DNA from: an uncultured Gammaproteobacteria bacterium
Lineage (GTDB): Bacteria; Pseudomonadota; Gammaproteobacteria; HK1
DNA length: 64,000 nt
Direction of reading: 5' to 3'
NCBI GenBank assembly: GCA_958295465.1
Contig: OY282353.1
Span: 1,364,001-1,428,000 of the forward strand
Positions within the stretch are counted from its first letter, which is position 1. Every line of letters begins with the position of its first letter. The notes below the pieces were generated by a model. That model was not told the origin of the DNA, made no database searches, and saw only the letters and a list, made by a program, of their open reading frames with translations. This document shows, one piece after another, positions 16,450 to 26,436 of this stretch. A program made the translations under genes and the position numbers.

Positions 16450-17121
16450 CTACGTATCGGCGCCGGTGTCGTCCACGATCATGCCTTCGCTCAAGGTGAT
16501 GATTCGATGTGGCATCGCGCGAGCCAGGGCCAGATCGTGGGTCGCGACGAGCACGGTGCCTCCGATCTGGTTGAAGCGCCCGAACAACGCCATGGTGTCG
16601 CGGCTGAGATCGGGATCCAGGTTTCCGGTCGGCTCGTCCGCGAGCAACAGCAAGGGCCGGTGGACGACGGCGCGCGCGATACCGACCCGCTGTTGTTCGC
16701 CGCCGGAGAGAAACACCGGCCGCACACGTTCCTTTCCCAGCAGGCCGACGAGATCCAATGCGGCCCGAACGCGCCGGCGCACCTGGCCGTGACGATACCC
16801 GGCCGCGACCAGCGGCAGCGCCACGTTGTCGAACACGGTGTGCTCCGGGAGCAGCCGATGATCCTGAAACACGACGCCGAGATGACGTCGATACAAGGGC
16901 ACGTGGCGCGTCCGGATGCGTGAAAGGTTGTGTCCGCCGACCACCACCTGCCCGCGCGAGCACCGTTCCATCAACGTGATCAGTCGGAGCATCGTGCTCT
17001 TGCCGGCCCCGGAATGTCCGGTGATGAACGCCATTTGCCCGGGCGGGACATGGAGATCCACCGCGCGCAGTGCATCGCCACCTTCGGGGTATCGCATCGT
17101 CACGTCGTGAAATCGAATCAC
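16450..17121 (-). CDS. ftsE: Cell-division ATPase FtsE
   Basis: 223 residues, the normal length. Walker A is GHSGAGKSTM, the signature LSGGEQQRVGIARA, Walker B LLLADEPTGNLDP and the H-loop VATHDL. It forms the cytoplasmic half of FtsEX and links ATP hydrolysis to periplasmic cell-wall remodelling. The order ftsY-ftsE-ftsX on the reverse strand is the conserved proteobacterial cluster, although here 222 bp separate ftsY and ftsE, more than in E. coli, and a separate promoter is possible. Confidence 0.95.
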   Translation of the reverse strand: MIRFHDVTMRYPEGGDALRAVDLHVPPGQMAFITGHSGAGKSTMLRLITLMERCSRGQVVVGGHNLSRIRTRHVPLYRRHLGVVFQDHRLLPEHTVFDNVALPLVAAGYRHGQVRRRVRAALDLVGLLGKERVRPVFLSGGEQQRVGIARAVVHRPLLLLADEPTGNLDPDLSRDTMALFGRFNQIGGTVLVATHDLALARAMPHRIITLSEGMIVDDTGADT

Positions 17122-17294
17122 CGGCAGACATCCACCATCCGCTCGTGGTCAAGATGGCCTCGGGTCCGCGGACCACGCGGAGAACCCGGGATCGTCAACT
17201 GTCCGTGGCGACCGCCGTCGCCACGTCCCCGCTTCGGCGCCTGCCGCAAGGTTGCCGCACCGGCAAACGATGCGCAGAAGTCCGTCCGGCAAGG

Positions 17295-17310
17295 CGGCAG
17301 GTTCCTGCCG
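17295..17310 (-). terminator. Hairpin downstream of ftsY
   Basis: CGGCAGG and CCTGCCG pair around a two-base loop, 34-49 nt past the ftsY stop. There is no T-run, so this is only a candidate attenuator or stop between ftsY and ftsE. Confidence 0.25.
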
Positions 17311-17343
17311 GCCCGACCTGCTCCGCCGCTTCGTCTCGGTCGC

Positions 17344-18309
17344 CTAACGCCCGATGATTGCGGCGACGAACGCCTTCGAGTCGAAGTCGCGCAGATCGTC
17401 GATCCCTTCGCCGACGCCGATCAACCGGATCGGGAGGCCCAGGCGTTGCGCGATCGCGAAGATGATCCCTCCTTTTGCGGTGCCGTCGAGCTTGGTCAGC
17501 GCGAGCCCCGTCACCCCGAGTGCGTCGTGAAACTGCGTTGCCTGGCTCAACGCGTTCTGCCCGGTTCCCGCGTCCAGGACCAGCAGCACCTCATGGGGCG
17601 CGGATTCGTCGAGCTTCCCGATGACCCTTCGTACCTTGCGCAGCTCGTCCATCAGCCCGACCCGGGTGTGCAGCCGCCCTGCCGTGTCGGCGATGAGAAC
17701 CTCGATGCCGCGGGCGCGGGCAGCTTCCAATGCGTCGTAGATGACCGAGGCCGAATCCGCGCCCGGGTGCTGCGCGACGACGGGGACGCCCGCGCGTTCT
17801 CCCCACTCCTGCACCTGTTCGATCGCAGCCGCCCTGAACGTGTCGCCGGCCGCGATCATCACCGAGCGTCCATCCGACTTGAGGCGTGCCGCCAGCTTGC
17901 CGATGGTGGTGGTCTTGCCGGCGCCGTTGACCCCGATGACGAGGATGACGTACGGCGCACCGGCTTCGGGAATGGACAGGGGCTCCTCCACCGGCTCCAG
18001 TATCTCCAGCATGTCCTTCTCGAGAGACGCGAGGAGCGTGGTGGCGTCTCCGACTTCACGGCGCGACACCCGGGACTCGAGACTGCCGATGATGCGTCGC
18101 GTGGCGTCGACGCCGACGTCCGCGGTGAGGAGTATCGTTTCGAGGTCTTCGAGCAGGGCATCGTCGATGGTCGTGCGTGCCCCCAGGATCTGGGCGATCC
18201 CGCCGGCAATCGCGCTGCGAGTCTTCCGCAGTGCCTCCCCGAGCCGCCCGAGCATGCCCCCCCGTGCCGGCGTTTCCCGGCCAGAGTCCTTCCGGAGAAA
18301 ACGAATCAA
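17344..18309 (-). CDS. ftsY: Signal-recognition-particle receptor FtsY
   Basis: 321-residue SRP-type GTPase that docks ribosome-nascent-chain complexes at the membrane. The NG domain is complete: GVNGAGKTTTIGKLAARL (G1), AAGDTFRAAAIEQ, IADTAGRLHTRVGLMDEL (G3), LALTKLDGTAKGG (G4) and GVGEGIDDLRDF. The long acidic N-terminal A domain seen in enterobacterial FtsY is absent; the protein begins only about 20 residues before the N domain. This short form is common outside the enterics. Confidence 0.95.
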   Translation of the reverse strand: MIRFLRKDSGRETPARGGMLGRLGEALRKTRSAIAGGIAQILGARTTIDDALLEDLETILLTADVGVDATRRIIGSLESRVSRREVGDATTLLASLEKDMLEILEPVEEPLSIPEAGAPYVILVIGVNGAGKTTTIGKLAARLKSDGRSVMIAAGDTFRAAAIEQVQEWGERAGVPVVAQHPGADSASVIYDALEAARARGIEVLIADTAGRLHTRVGLMDELRKVRRVIGKLDESAPHEVLLVLDAGTGQNALSQATQFHDALGVTGLALTKLDGTAKGGIIFAIAQRLGLPIRLIGVGEGIDDLRDFDSKAFVAAIIGR

Positions 18310-18501
18310 TGGTCAGAAATCCTTGGCAGAACCACCCGGGATGACATCCTCGCGATCCGTCTCGAACACACGACTGCGGCCAAGGGTTTCCGAAGCAGTA
18401 TTCTCGTCGATGAATCGATCGGGAGAAGCCTGGTGATCGTATCACGAGCCCGAAGACGCGGAGGGCGATCGGGGCGCCGTTCCGCGTCCACCGTCACCGA
18501 C

Positions 18502-19923
<1,422 letters not shown>

Positions 19924-19952
19924 CGGCCCCGCACCGGGCGCAATCTACCGCC

Positions 19953-20033
19953 GGCGTCCGTATTCCCGAGGATCCAGGCCACGCCGAGCCGCGAGAGACG
20001 CTGTTCGGGAAGTACCTGCGCCTGACCGGGTAG
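19953..20033 (+). repeat. Duplicated 3' end of the ferredoxin gene
   Basis: VRIPEDPGHAEPRETLFGKY plus LRLTG-stop repeats the ferredoxin C-terminus ([23 protein letters not shown]) 119 bp further on, in a frame of its own and without cysteine-coding sequence. The nucleotide match is strongest at 19862-19912 against 19981-20031. It has no start codon or ribosome-binding site and is most likely a non-coding tandem duplication. Confidence 0.75.
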
Positions 20034-20256
20034 TTAGTGTCTGCCAGAAAACCCCCACTTCCACACGAGCTCTGCGACGCTCCGCCATACTGTCGGCGAG
20101 GTTTCAGCCACGGAGCCGGCCGCACCGACACCACGGAAGGGCGCTCGGCGTCCAACCGGACCCCATCCCCGATGCCTTCCTCCCCGGCGACCTGCGCTAT
20201 TATCCCCGCTGGCGTCACGCCCTCGGGGAGCGGCCTGGAGCCGAACCGCAAGTCCG

Positions 20257-20910
20257 ATGAATTCCGAGATCGATCATCTGTTGTCCGCCACTCGTGACGC
20301 GGTTCGGGACGCCGCCCTGACCGCCGCCACGGACTGCCCCGAAGTCGCCGTCCTGGACCGTCTGCTGAGCCGGCCGGTCACCCCGAGAGCGGTCGAGCCG
20401 GCGCACGCCCCGGTGGTCCCGGGCTGGCTGGAGGCGTCGGTGCAGGCTGCGGCCACGCCCCGCGAACGCAGGCTTGCCGATGCCCTGCTCGCGGCGGCGC
20501 CGTCGCTTCGGTGGATCGCGCCATACCAGCCCGGTGACGGGGCGGACGCGCTGGCGGCGGGCTACGCGGTGACCATGCTGGTGGGTACGGGCATACCGTC
20601 CCGACCCGGCTACCAGACGCCTTTCGTGAATCCGGACGTACTCGTGACGTTCACCCTCCAGGCTCCCGACCTCTTCTACCCGCTGCACCGGCACAAGGCG
20701 CCGGAGATCTACCACGTCATCTCGGGGGCCGCGCAATGGCGGCGGGACGGCGAACCCTGGCGGCAGCGCCTTCCCGGCGAATGGTTCTTCCACGCGAGCG
20801 AGCAGGGCCACGCCATGCGCACCGGCGACGAGCCCCTCCTCGCCCTGGCCGCGTGGATCGACCACCTGGACGCTCCGCCCCCGGTGCTGGAGGTGGATGA
20901 GCCGGCATGA
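20257..20910 (+). CDS. DMSP-lyase-like cupin protein
   Basis: 217 residues. The C-terminal half is a cupin with LHRHKAPEIYHVISGAAQW, giving His, His, Glu and Tyr as metal and catalytic residues, then PGEWFFHASEQGHAMRTGDE supplying the last His. This spacing and the helical N-terminal half match the dimethylsulfoniopropionate lyase family (DddL/DddQ-like), which splits DMSP into dimethyl sulphide and acrylate. Other small cupins could share the motif, so the substrate is inferred. No transporter or acrylate-degradation genes adjoin it. Confidence 0.7.
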   Translation: MNSEIDHLLSATRDAVRDAALTAATDCPEVAVLDRLLSRPVTPRAVEPAHAPVVPGWLEASVQAAATPRERRLADALLAAAPSLRWIAPYQPGDGADALAAGYAVTMLVGTGIPSRPGYQTPFVNPDVLVTFTLQAPDLFYPLHRHKAPEIYHVISGAAQWRRDGEPWRQRLPGEWFFHASEQGHAMRTGDEPLLALAAWIDHLDAPPPVLEVDEPA

Positions 20911-21030
20911 AGCCGGGACTGCGGCGATTGTCTCCATCGCCTGACGCGAGCTCCCTGTACGCGACTGAATACGCGATGGAAACGGTCCCTGCGTCCACTG
21001 CCAGCCGGCTGAACATGCGATGAGGACGGC

Positions 21031-21300
21031 GCCGGCGGCCGCACCGGCGGTCCCTGGGTGCGGCAGGCGCAGACGGTGCGCGCCGCTCCCGGCGCCGCCG
21101 TCGAGTGGCTTCCCCAGGAGAGCCTGTATTTCGCAGGTGCCCGGGCCTCGGCCCGAACCCGGTTCGAGCTGGACCTCGCGGCGCGCTTCATCGGCTGGGA
21201 GAGCTGGTGCGCCGGTCGGCCCGCCTGCCGGGAGCGCTTCGACCGCGGGACGCTGCACCAGGCGCTGGAGGTCTTCATCGAGCACCGGCCGGTTCTAGTC
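21031..21300 (+). pseudogene. ureD: ureD fragment, left of the IS
   Basis: Reads GGPWVRQAQTVRAAPGAAVE then WLPQESLYFAGARASARTRF, ELDLAARFIGWESWCAGRPA and RERFDRGTLHQALEVF, a clear match to the middle of the urease accessory protein UreD. The frame is interrupted by the insertion sequence at 21301. The first third of UreD is missing upstream, so the gene was already a remnant or was truncated separately. Confidence 0.8.
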
Positions 21301-21313
21301 GGGCGTGTTCACA

Positions 21314-21952
21314 CTAACGCAGTGCATCGAAGATGAGAGCGAACACGATGAAGCCGAGGAAGATGACGTCGAGCTTCTCGAATCGAGAGAAGATGCGGCG
21401 AAACCCTTTCAGTCGCCGGAACAGTCGCTCGATTTCGTTGCGCCGCTTGTACATCTCCTGGTCGTATACCCAAGGGTCAAGCCGGGTCTTGAGCGGAGGA
21501 ACCACCGGCTCGAACCCCAACTTCAGCGCAAGCTGACGTGTCTCGTTACCCTCATATGCCCGGTCCATCAACAAAGGCAGTTTCTCCGACTGGCCGCCCA
21601 GGCGACGGAGCAGTTTGCGGCCCTCGGGCGCATCATGGGCCTGCCCAGGCGACAGCGAGAACATCACCGCCGTTCGAGCATCCGCGGCAACCAGATGAAT
21701 CTTGGTGGTCCATCCCCCGCGGGATTTGCCGATGGCCTGCGGACCGTTTTTTTTAGCGCACCCGTCCCGTCGGGATGAACCTTCACGATGGTGCTGTCCA
21801 GCGAAACCGCCTCCAGCTTGACCCGCACGAGCTGTTCCTTCTGGAGGTGTTCGAACACCCGGTCGAGGACTCCGTTCTTCGACCAGCGATTCATCCGGGT
21901 GTAGATGGTATGCCAACGCCCGAACCGCGACGGTAATCCCCGCCACTTGCAA
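21314..21952 (-). CDS. IS5-family transposase, second frame
   Basis: The meaningful part begins at the A-run near 21755, with GPQAIGKSRGGWTTKIHLVA. The second catalytic Asp is in LLMDRAYEGNETR and the Glu in RRNEIERLFRRLKGFRRIF, completing the DDE triad. It ends near the left inverted repeat. Open sequence before the A-run overlaps the first frame and is not translated on its own. Together the frames give a protein of about 250 residues, intact in appearance, so the IS may be active. Confidence 0.8.
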   Translation of the reverse strand: MQVAGITVAVRALAYHLHPDESLVEERSPRPGVRTPPEGTARAGQAGGGFAGQHHREGSSRRDGCAKKNGPQAIGKSRGGWTTKIHLVAADARTAVMFSLSPGQAHDAPEGRKLLRRLGGQSEKLPLLMDRAYEGNETRQLALKLGFEPVVPPLKTRLDPWVYDQEMYKRRNEIERLFRRLKGFRRIFSRFEKLDVIFLGFIVFALIFDALR

Positions 21953-22071
21953 CCCTGCTCGGCGACATACAAGATGGCATTGAGCACTTGCAGGTTCGAG
22001 ACTCGCACGTTACCCCGTTGCACCGGGAGACACGCCGCAATGCGTTCGTATTGAGCTTCGGTCAGTTCCAT
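21664..22071 (-). CDS. IS5-family transposase, first frame
   Basis: 135 codons carrying the N-terminal DNA-binding part (ELTEAQYERIAACLPVQRGN; GCKWRGLPSRFGRWHTIYTR) and the first catalytic Asp in SLDSTIVKVHPDG. Shortly after that Asp the coding passes a run of eight A (GCG CTA AAA AAA ACG). Slipping back one base there joins the second frame, whose continuation is KKNGPQAIGKSRGG, so full transposase is probably made by programmed -1 frameshifting as in the IS427 group. The read-on past the run is meaningless. Confidence 0.85.
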   Translation of the reverse strand: MELTEAQYERIAACLPVQRGNVRVSNLQVLNAILYVAEQGCKWRGLPSRFGRWHTIYTRMNRWSKNGVLDRVFEHLQKEQLVRVKLEAVSLDSTIVKVHPDGTGALKKTVRRPSANPAGDGPPRFIWLPRMLERR

Positions 22072-22115
22072 CCATGAATGGTACCAGTATCCAATCCATT
22101 TGTGTGAACACGCCC

Positions 22116-22240
22116 TAGTCGAGCGCTTACATCTGGCCGGTGGGGGCGAAACGCTCGACGCCCCCTGGGGGTTCGGGGGATCCGCGGCGGCGGCGGTGGC
22201 CCTCGCCTACCCCGGCAGCGCTCTCCTCGGCCTCGCGCGG
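22116..22240 (+). pseudogene. ureD: ureD fragment, right of the IS
   Basis: Continues the left fragment: VERLHLAGGGETLDAPWGFG, then AAAVALAYPGSALLGLAR, the expected next part of UreD. The C-terminal quarter of UreD is replaced by the facing sugar-isomerase gene that ends at 22241. No other urease gene is in the window. Confidence 0.75.
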
Positions 22241-23065
22241 CTACATCGCGCTGCGGAAGCGCTCCACCACCGTCGCCACGACCGCGTCCGGATCTTCCCG
22301 CCACCACCGGCTCGACAGGATCTCGACCTCGTGGCGGCCGCGGTAGCCGGCCGCGGTGACGCGCTCCGCGATGCGGCGGAGATCGACCACCCCGTCGCCG
22401 GGCATCCCGCGGTCGAAGCGCAGGTCACACGTGTCGGGCAGCCAGTCGGAGACGTGGTACGCCGCGATGCGCCCGGCCGCCCGTTCGATCTGGGAGTCGA
22501 GCTCCGGGTCCCACCAGACGTTGTAGGTATCGACCGCGATGCCTACCTCGGGGCCGCCGCCGAGGGCGTCGCACCAGTCGTTCGCCTGGCGTAGCGTGCA
22601 CAGTACGGATCGGGTCGCGCAGAGCATCGGATGCAGCGGCTCCAGCGCCAGCACGATCCCGGCGTCGCGCACGCGGGGGAGCAGCTCCGCGAAGCCGTCC
22701 AGCGCGCGCCGCCTCGCGGCCCCGAGGTCGCGGTCCCCGGCGTCCAGCCCGCCGCCGATCGCGACCAGGCAGCTCGACCCGATCGCGGCGGCCTCATCGA
22801 CCATGCGCCGGTTGTCGGCGAGCCGCCGCCGCCAGTCCACAGGATCGCGGGCGGTCATCATGCCGCCGACGCAGTAACCGCTTACCGCCATGCCGGCGTC
22901 CCGGATCACCCGCGCGGCGCGCTCCGCGCCAATCTCGCGGAGCTTCTCCCACCACACCGCCATCGCCCCGACGCCGGCGCGGGCGTAGCCGTCCACCGCC
23001 TCGGGCAGCGACCACCGGTCGCGCGTCGTGAGCTGGTTGATCGAGAGCCGGTTCAGGTCCTGCAT
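22241..23065 (-). CDS. Sugar phosphate isomerase/epimerase (xylose-isomerase-like barrel)
   Basis: 274 residues with the AP-endonuclease-2/xylose-isomerase TIM-barrel pattern: LALEPLHPM (Glu ligand), GIAVDTYNVWWDP (Asp, His-like position), AAYHVSDWLPDT (His, Asp) and RHEVEILSSRWW (final Glu). The start at 23065 has GGAGG upstream. It lies 20 nt behind the SDR dehydrogenase and the two are probably one operon for a sugar or polyol. Substrate unknown. Confidence 0.85.
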   Translation of the reverse strand: MQDLNRLSINQLTTRDRWSLPEAVDGYARAGVGAMAVWWEKLREIGAERAARVIRDAGMAVSGYCVGGMMTARDPVDWRRRLADNRRMVDEAAAIGSSCLVAIGGGLDAGDRDLGAARRRALDGFAELLPRVRDAGIVLALEPLHPMLCATRSVLCTLRQANDWCDALGGGPEVGIAVDTYNVWWDPELDSQIERAAGRIAAYHVSDWLPDTCDLRFDRGMPGDGVVDLRRIAERVTAAGYRGRHEVEILSSRWWREDPDAVVATVVERFRSAM

Positions 23066-23085
23066 CGCGGCACTCCTCCCCGGCC

Positions 23086-23799
23086 TCAGTACACCGACCG
23101 TCCCCCGGTCAGGTCGAACACCCCGCCGGTCGTGAACGTGCAGCCGGGGCCACTCAGGAACGCGACCATCTCGGCGACCTCCTCGACCCGGCAGAGACGC
23201 CCCATCGGGATCTTCGCCTCGATGGCCTCGATGTACTCCGGGGTCATCTCGCGCAGCAGATCGGTATCGGCCATCGCCGGAGTGATGCAGTTCACGAGCA
23301 CGCCGCTGGTGGCGAGCTCCTTGCCCAGGGACTTCGTGAGCGCGATCACCCCGGCCTTCGCGGCCGAGTACGGCCCCGCGTTCGCGTTGCCCTCCTTGCC
23401 GGCCACCGAGGCGATGTTCACGATCCGCCCTTCGCCGCGCTCCCGCATGTGCGGAACGACCGAGCGGCAGCACAGGAACACCCCGGTGAGATCCACCGCG
23501 ATCACCCGCCGCCAGTCTTCAATCGGATACTCCCAGTTCGGCACCGTGGGACCGTTCACCCCGGCGTTGTTCACGAGCACGTCGATGCGGCACATGGCCG
23601 CGAGGGTGTTCCTGGTCGCAGCCTCGACCGAATCCGCGTCGCTCACGTCCATCCGCTCGATGTGGGCGGCCGGCTGGTCTGCATCCGGGGCGACGTCCCA
23701 CGCGACGATGCGGCATCCGTCCCGGCCCATGCGCTCGGCGATCGCGCGCCCGAAACCACGCGCCGCCCCGGTGATGACGACCACCTTGTCCCGCATCAT
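23086..23799 (-). CDS. SDR-family NAD(P) oxidoreductase
   Basis: 237 residues with the full classical short-chain dehydrogenase set: nucleotide loop TGAARGFGRAIAERM, Asp after strand 2 (WDVAPDAD), NNAGVNG, catalytic Ser in NIASVAG and the YSAAKAG pair of Tyr and Lys. The start at 23799 (or the ATG one codon later) is taken over an upstream Arg-rich extension. The Asp in strand 2 favours NAD(H). Co-transcription with the isomerase suggests oxidation and isomerisation of the same carbohydrate. Confidence 0.92.
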   Translation of the reverse strand: MMRDKVVVITGAARGFGRAIAERMGRDGCRIVAWDVAPDADQPAAHIERMDVSDADSVEAATRNTLAAMCRIDVLVNNAGVNGPTVPNWEYPIEDWRRVIAVDLTGVFLCCRSVVPHMRERGEGRIVNIASVAGKEGNANAGPYSAAKAGVIALTKSLGKELATSGVLVNCITPAMADTDLLREMTPEYIEAIEAKIPMGRLCRVEEVAEMVAFLSGPGCTFTTGGVFDLTGGRSVY

Positions 23800-23952
23800 C
23801 CGCCCCCGTTCCGCGTCCGATGCCGACCCGCGACGATCCGCTCGAAGCCGCCCGCGGCGCCGACGGTGACGAGACCTCCGGCCGCCACGTCCGTTCTCGT
23901 TCCTCGTCCGACGTTGGCACAATAGCGCGATTCACGTGATCGCGGAGAGCAC

Positions 23953-24399
23953 ATGATGCCGGAGAGTCCGAAGAGCCCCGTCCCGATCGGCCGCGAGGCG
24001 ACGTTCACCAAGACCGTCAGCGAGAGCGACGTGTACCTCTACGCCGGCATTACCGGCGACTTCTCGCCGAACCACGTCAACCGGACCTACATGGAACGCT
24101 CCGCCTGGGGGCGGCGGATGGCGCACGGCGCGCTCCTCGTCGGCTTCATCTCGACTGCATCCACGATGGCGATCGCGGACACGCGCGACGGCGCGGAAGA
24201 GACCCCGGTGGCGGTGGGGATGGACCGGGTGCGCTTCCTGAAGCCGGTCTTCATCGACGATACGGTCACGGTGTCCTACCGCATCGACCGGTTCGACGCC
24301 ACGAAGCGGCGCACCATCGCGAAGGCCGAGGTCACGAACCAGGAGGGCGAGCTCGTCGCGGTCGCGGACCACCTGCTGCAGTGGGTGAGGAACGAATAG
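23953..24399 (+). CDS. MaoC-like hydratase
   Basis: 148-residue hotdog protein. The hydratase motif is present as GDFSPNHVNRTYMERSAWGR followed by RMAHGALLVGF; the Asp/His pair is the catalytic dyad of R-specific enoyl-CoA hydratases. Length fits the single-hotdog class. It is divergent from the SDR gene and not obviously linked to the ATPase gene that follows at 24497. Confidence 0.85.
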   Translation: MMPESPKSPVPIGREATFTKTVSESDVYLYAGITGDFSPNHVNRTYMERSAWGRRMAHGALLVGFISTASTMAIADTRDGAEETPVAVGMDRVRFLKPVFIDDTVTVSYRIDRFDATKRRTIAKAEVTNQEGELVAVADHLLQWVRNE

Positions 24400-24496
24400 C
24401 GGGATGACGCGGTATCATCGTGATGCACTTGGGGCGGCTCAATCGCGAAACTGATTCGGGAATCCGGAACGGATCGAAGATGAAGGAGATGAACCG

Positions 24497-25678
24497 TTGC
24501 ACGGACTGACGAGGATTCGCGTACGGAACTACCGCGCTCTCGCCGGCATCGATCTCGACGTGGGTCCCATCAACGTCGTCTTCGGTCCGAACGGCGCCGG
24601 CAAGTCCACGTTGCTCGACACGCTGTATTTTTTCAGGGACTGCGCAATCCGCGGGGTTGAAGTCGCATCCTCCGAACGCAGCCACGGCATCGGCATTCTC
24701 TGGGACGGCGCGGACGACGCGGACGACGATGGCGATATCTCGATCGAGCTGGCGACCGACGGCGTCACATACGGCCTCACGTTTTCGCTTTCGGCAGGGA
24801 GGCTCGAAGCATTCGCCGGCGAGAGGCTGCAATCATCCTCCCGTACCCAGACCCTTATTGACCGAAGCCCGGGGTCGGACAAGGCGTCCCTGTACCACAC
24901 GGAGATACAGCAGACCGTACCGGTGACTTTGCGCGAGCCTCAAAAGCTCAGCCTGGGTATCTTCCTGGATTTCAATCGCGGAGATGAGGAAGCCGGATAT
25001 CTCGATCGACTTCTCCATTTCATTCGCTTGTATCATTCAAGATCCTTTTTCCTGTACCGCCTCAAGCGGCAAGGTTCGGAAAGCAGCCATGAGACGATAC
25101 TGCGGGATCTCGGCAACAACGCCTGGTCCGTACTCAGAAATCTTCATGATAAACGGAGCATCGACGATCGCTACGATACGATCATGCAATACATGGCCGA
25201 GGCGTTCCCGATCTTCGATGGCATCGTACTGGAACAGACGGGGCCGGCCTCCGTGTACGCCAGTTTTCTGGAAAAGGGGCGCCGGCGCCCGATCCTGGCA
25301 TCTGGGGTCTCCGATGGATTCCTGCAATTGTTGCTTCTTCTGACCGCCCTGTTTTCAGAAGGAGAACGCACGTCGATCCTGCTCTTCGACGAGCCGGAAA
25401 TGTCCCTGCATCCATGGGCTCTTGCTGTCTTTGCGAAAGCCGTCAAGGTCGCCGCCGAGCAATGGAACAAGCAGATCTTCATCGCCACCCATTCGCCCGT
25501 GCTCATCAGCCAGTTCGAGCCGCGGGATATTCTGGTTGCCGGCATCGAAGACGGTCGTGCGCGGTTCGACAGGCTGCACGAAATCGAAGATATTCGCGGT
25601 CTGCTCGAGGACTACGCGGCCGGTTCGTTGTACATGTCCGAAGCCGTCGCGCCGCAATCTCGCAGGGTGGGAGAGTGA
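24497..25678 (+). CDS. AAA15/OLD-like ATPase of a two-gene module
   Basis: 393-residue SMC/ABC-like ATPase. Walker A is FGPNGAGKSTLLDTLYFFRD, the signature region SGVSDGFLQLLLLLTAL, Walker B ILLFDEPEMSLHP and the H-loop ATHSPVLISQFEP. No TOPRIM or nuclease domain is attached. The start is a TTG at 24497 with AAGGAG eight bases before it; in-frame ATGs nearby would hit stops. The stop overlaps the GTG of the next gene (GTGA), so the two products are translationally coupled. The region is visibly less GC-rich than its neighbours, a sign of transfer. Such ATPases serve as sensors in several phage-defence systems. Confidence 0.8.
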   Translation: MHGLTRIRVRNYRALAGIDLDVGPINVVFGPNGAGKSTLLDTLYFFRDCAIRGVEVASSERSHGIGILWDGADDADDDGDISIELATDGVTYGLTFSLSAGRLEAFAGERLQSSSRTQTLIDRSPGSDKASLYHTEIQQTVPVTLREPQKLSLGIFLDFNRGDEEAGYLDRLLHFIRLYHSRSFFLYRLKRQGSESSHETILRDLGNNAWSVLRNLHDKRSIDDRYDTIMQYMAEAFPIFDGIVLEQTGPASVYASFLEKGRRRPILASGVSDGFLQLLLLLTALFSEGERTSILLFDEPEMSLHPWALAVFAKAVKVAAEQWNKQIFIATHSPVLISQFEPRDILVAGIEDGRARFDRLHEIEDIRGLLEDYAAGSLYMSEAVAPQSRRVGE

Positions 25679-26436
25679 CCCTGGATGCTTCAACGGATGA
25701 TCAAGGTTGGCGTTTCTTTCGCTTCGGCCTGATAGTCACCGGAAAGACCGAAGAAAAATGCCTGCCGAGACTTTTCCGATCGATATCGGCTACCGGAAGA
25801 TGTTCTTTCCAGGTCATAAGACGCATCGGTCAACGATCACCGATCAGATCGCCAAGACGCAGGCTCCGGATGATCGGAAGCGGCAAGACAATTCCCGACA
25901 GGGACGCGCGAGACATAGGCTTTCCGGCCCGTGCGTTCCTCTCGTCCGAGACCGATTTCGTTATTCTGGTCAATGATCTCGAAGCAGGAAGATCCGGAGA
26001 AATCCAGCAGATCTTCGACCGATACCGCTTGGCACTGGACACGATACTTAAGTCGAAGGCCCGCCGCGCATCCGTCCATTTTCTCGTGAACATGCTGGAA
26101 GCCTATTATTTCGCAGACGCCCGAGCCGTGAATGCGGTGCTCGGTACCGAGCTTGCGGATTGCGAGGGGGATGTCGAAACAATTCGACACCCCAAAAACG
26201 AATTGAAGGGGTCATGTCGAGGATTCGATGAGATAGAGCACGGATGCCGGATCCTCGACACACTCAGGGCATGCCATGTGCTTTCTCGATGGGATACGTG
26301 TTCCTCCCTGCGGACGATGTTTGCCTGGATTTGCAAGGTCATCGGAGAACCCGAGGGTGAGACGTACCAGCTTCTGGAGGGTTGCTACAGCGATGTGACC
26401 GGGGATCAGCTCCGTACCTTGCCGCCGTCACTCTGA
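25675..26436 (+). CDS. DUF4276-like effector of the ATPase module
   Basis: 253 residues. The N-terminus FGLIVTGKTEEKCLPRLFRS carries the Glu of the TOPRIM-like fold (usual form VEGxTEE). FVILVNDLEAGRSGEIQQIF holds the second acidic site, and VHFLVNMLEAYYFADARAVN is the typical DUF4276 C-terminal motif. DUF4276 proteins pair with AAA ATPases and are thought to be nucleases. The middle (RSPRRRLRMIGSG) is basic. The start is the GTG at 25675, overlapping the ATPase stop by four bases. The same lower GC content is seen here. Confidence 0.72.
   Translation: MTLDASTDDQGWRFFRFGLIVTGKTEEKCLPRLFRSISATGRCSFQVIRRIGQRSPIRSPRRRLRMIGSGKTIPDRDARDIGFPARAFLSSETDFVILVNDLEAGRSGEIQQIFDRYRLALDTILKSKARRASVHFLVNMLEAYYFADARAVNAVLGTELADCEGDVETIRHPKNELKGSCRGFDEIEHGCRILDTLRACHVLSRWDTCSSLRTMFAWICKVIGEPEGETYQLLEGCYSDVTGDQLRTLPPSL

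Larger units (their letters stand above)
21301..22115 (-). mobile_element. IS5-family insertion sequence
   Basis: About 815 bp, bounded by the inverted repeat GGGCGTGTTCACAC (21301-21314 and its complement at 22102-22115). CTAGTCG flanks it on both sides (21295-21301 and 22115-22121), the target duplication; its exact length is uncertain because the end bases of the IS are shared. Two overlapping reverse-strand frames encode a DDE transposase. Removing the IS and one repeat restores the ureD frame exactly (VLVERLHLAGG). Confidence 0.9.

Noticed and set aside
16930..18501. Open frame upstream of and in frame with rsmD
   Set aside because: Overlaps ftsE and ftsY antisense and shows no domain; rsmD homology starts at the ATG at 18502.
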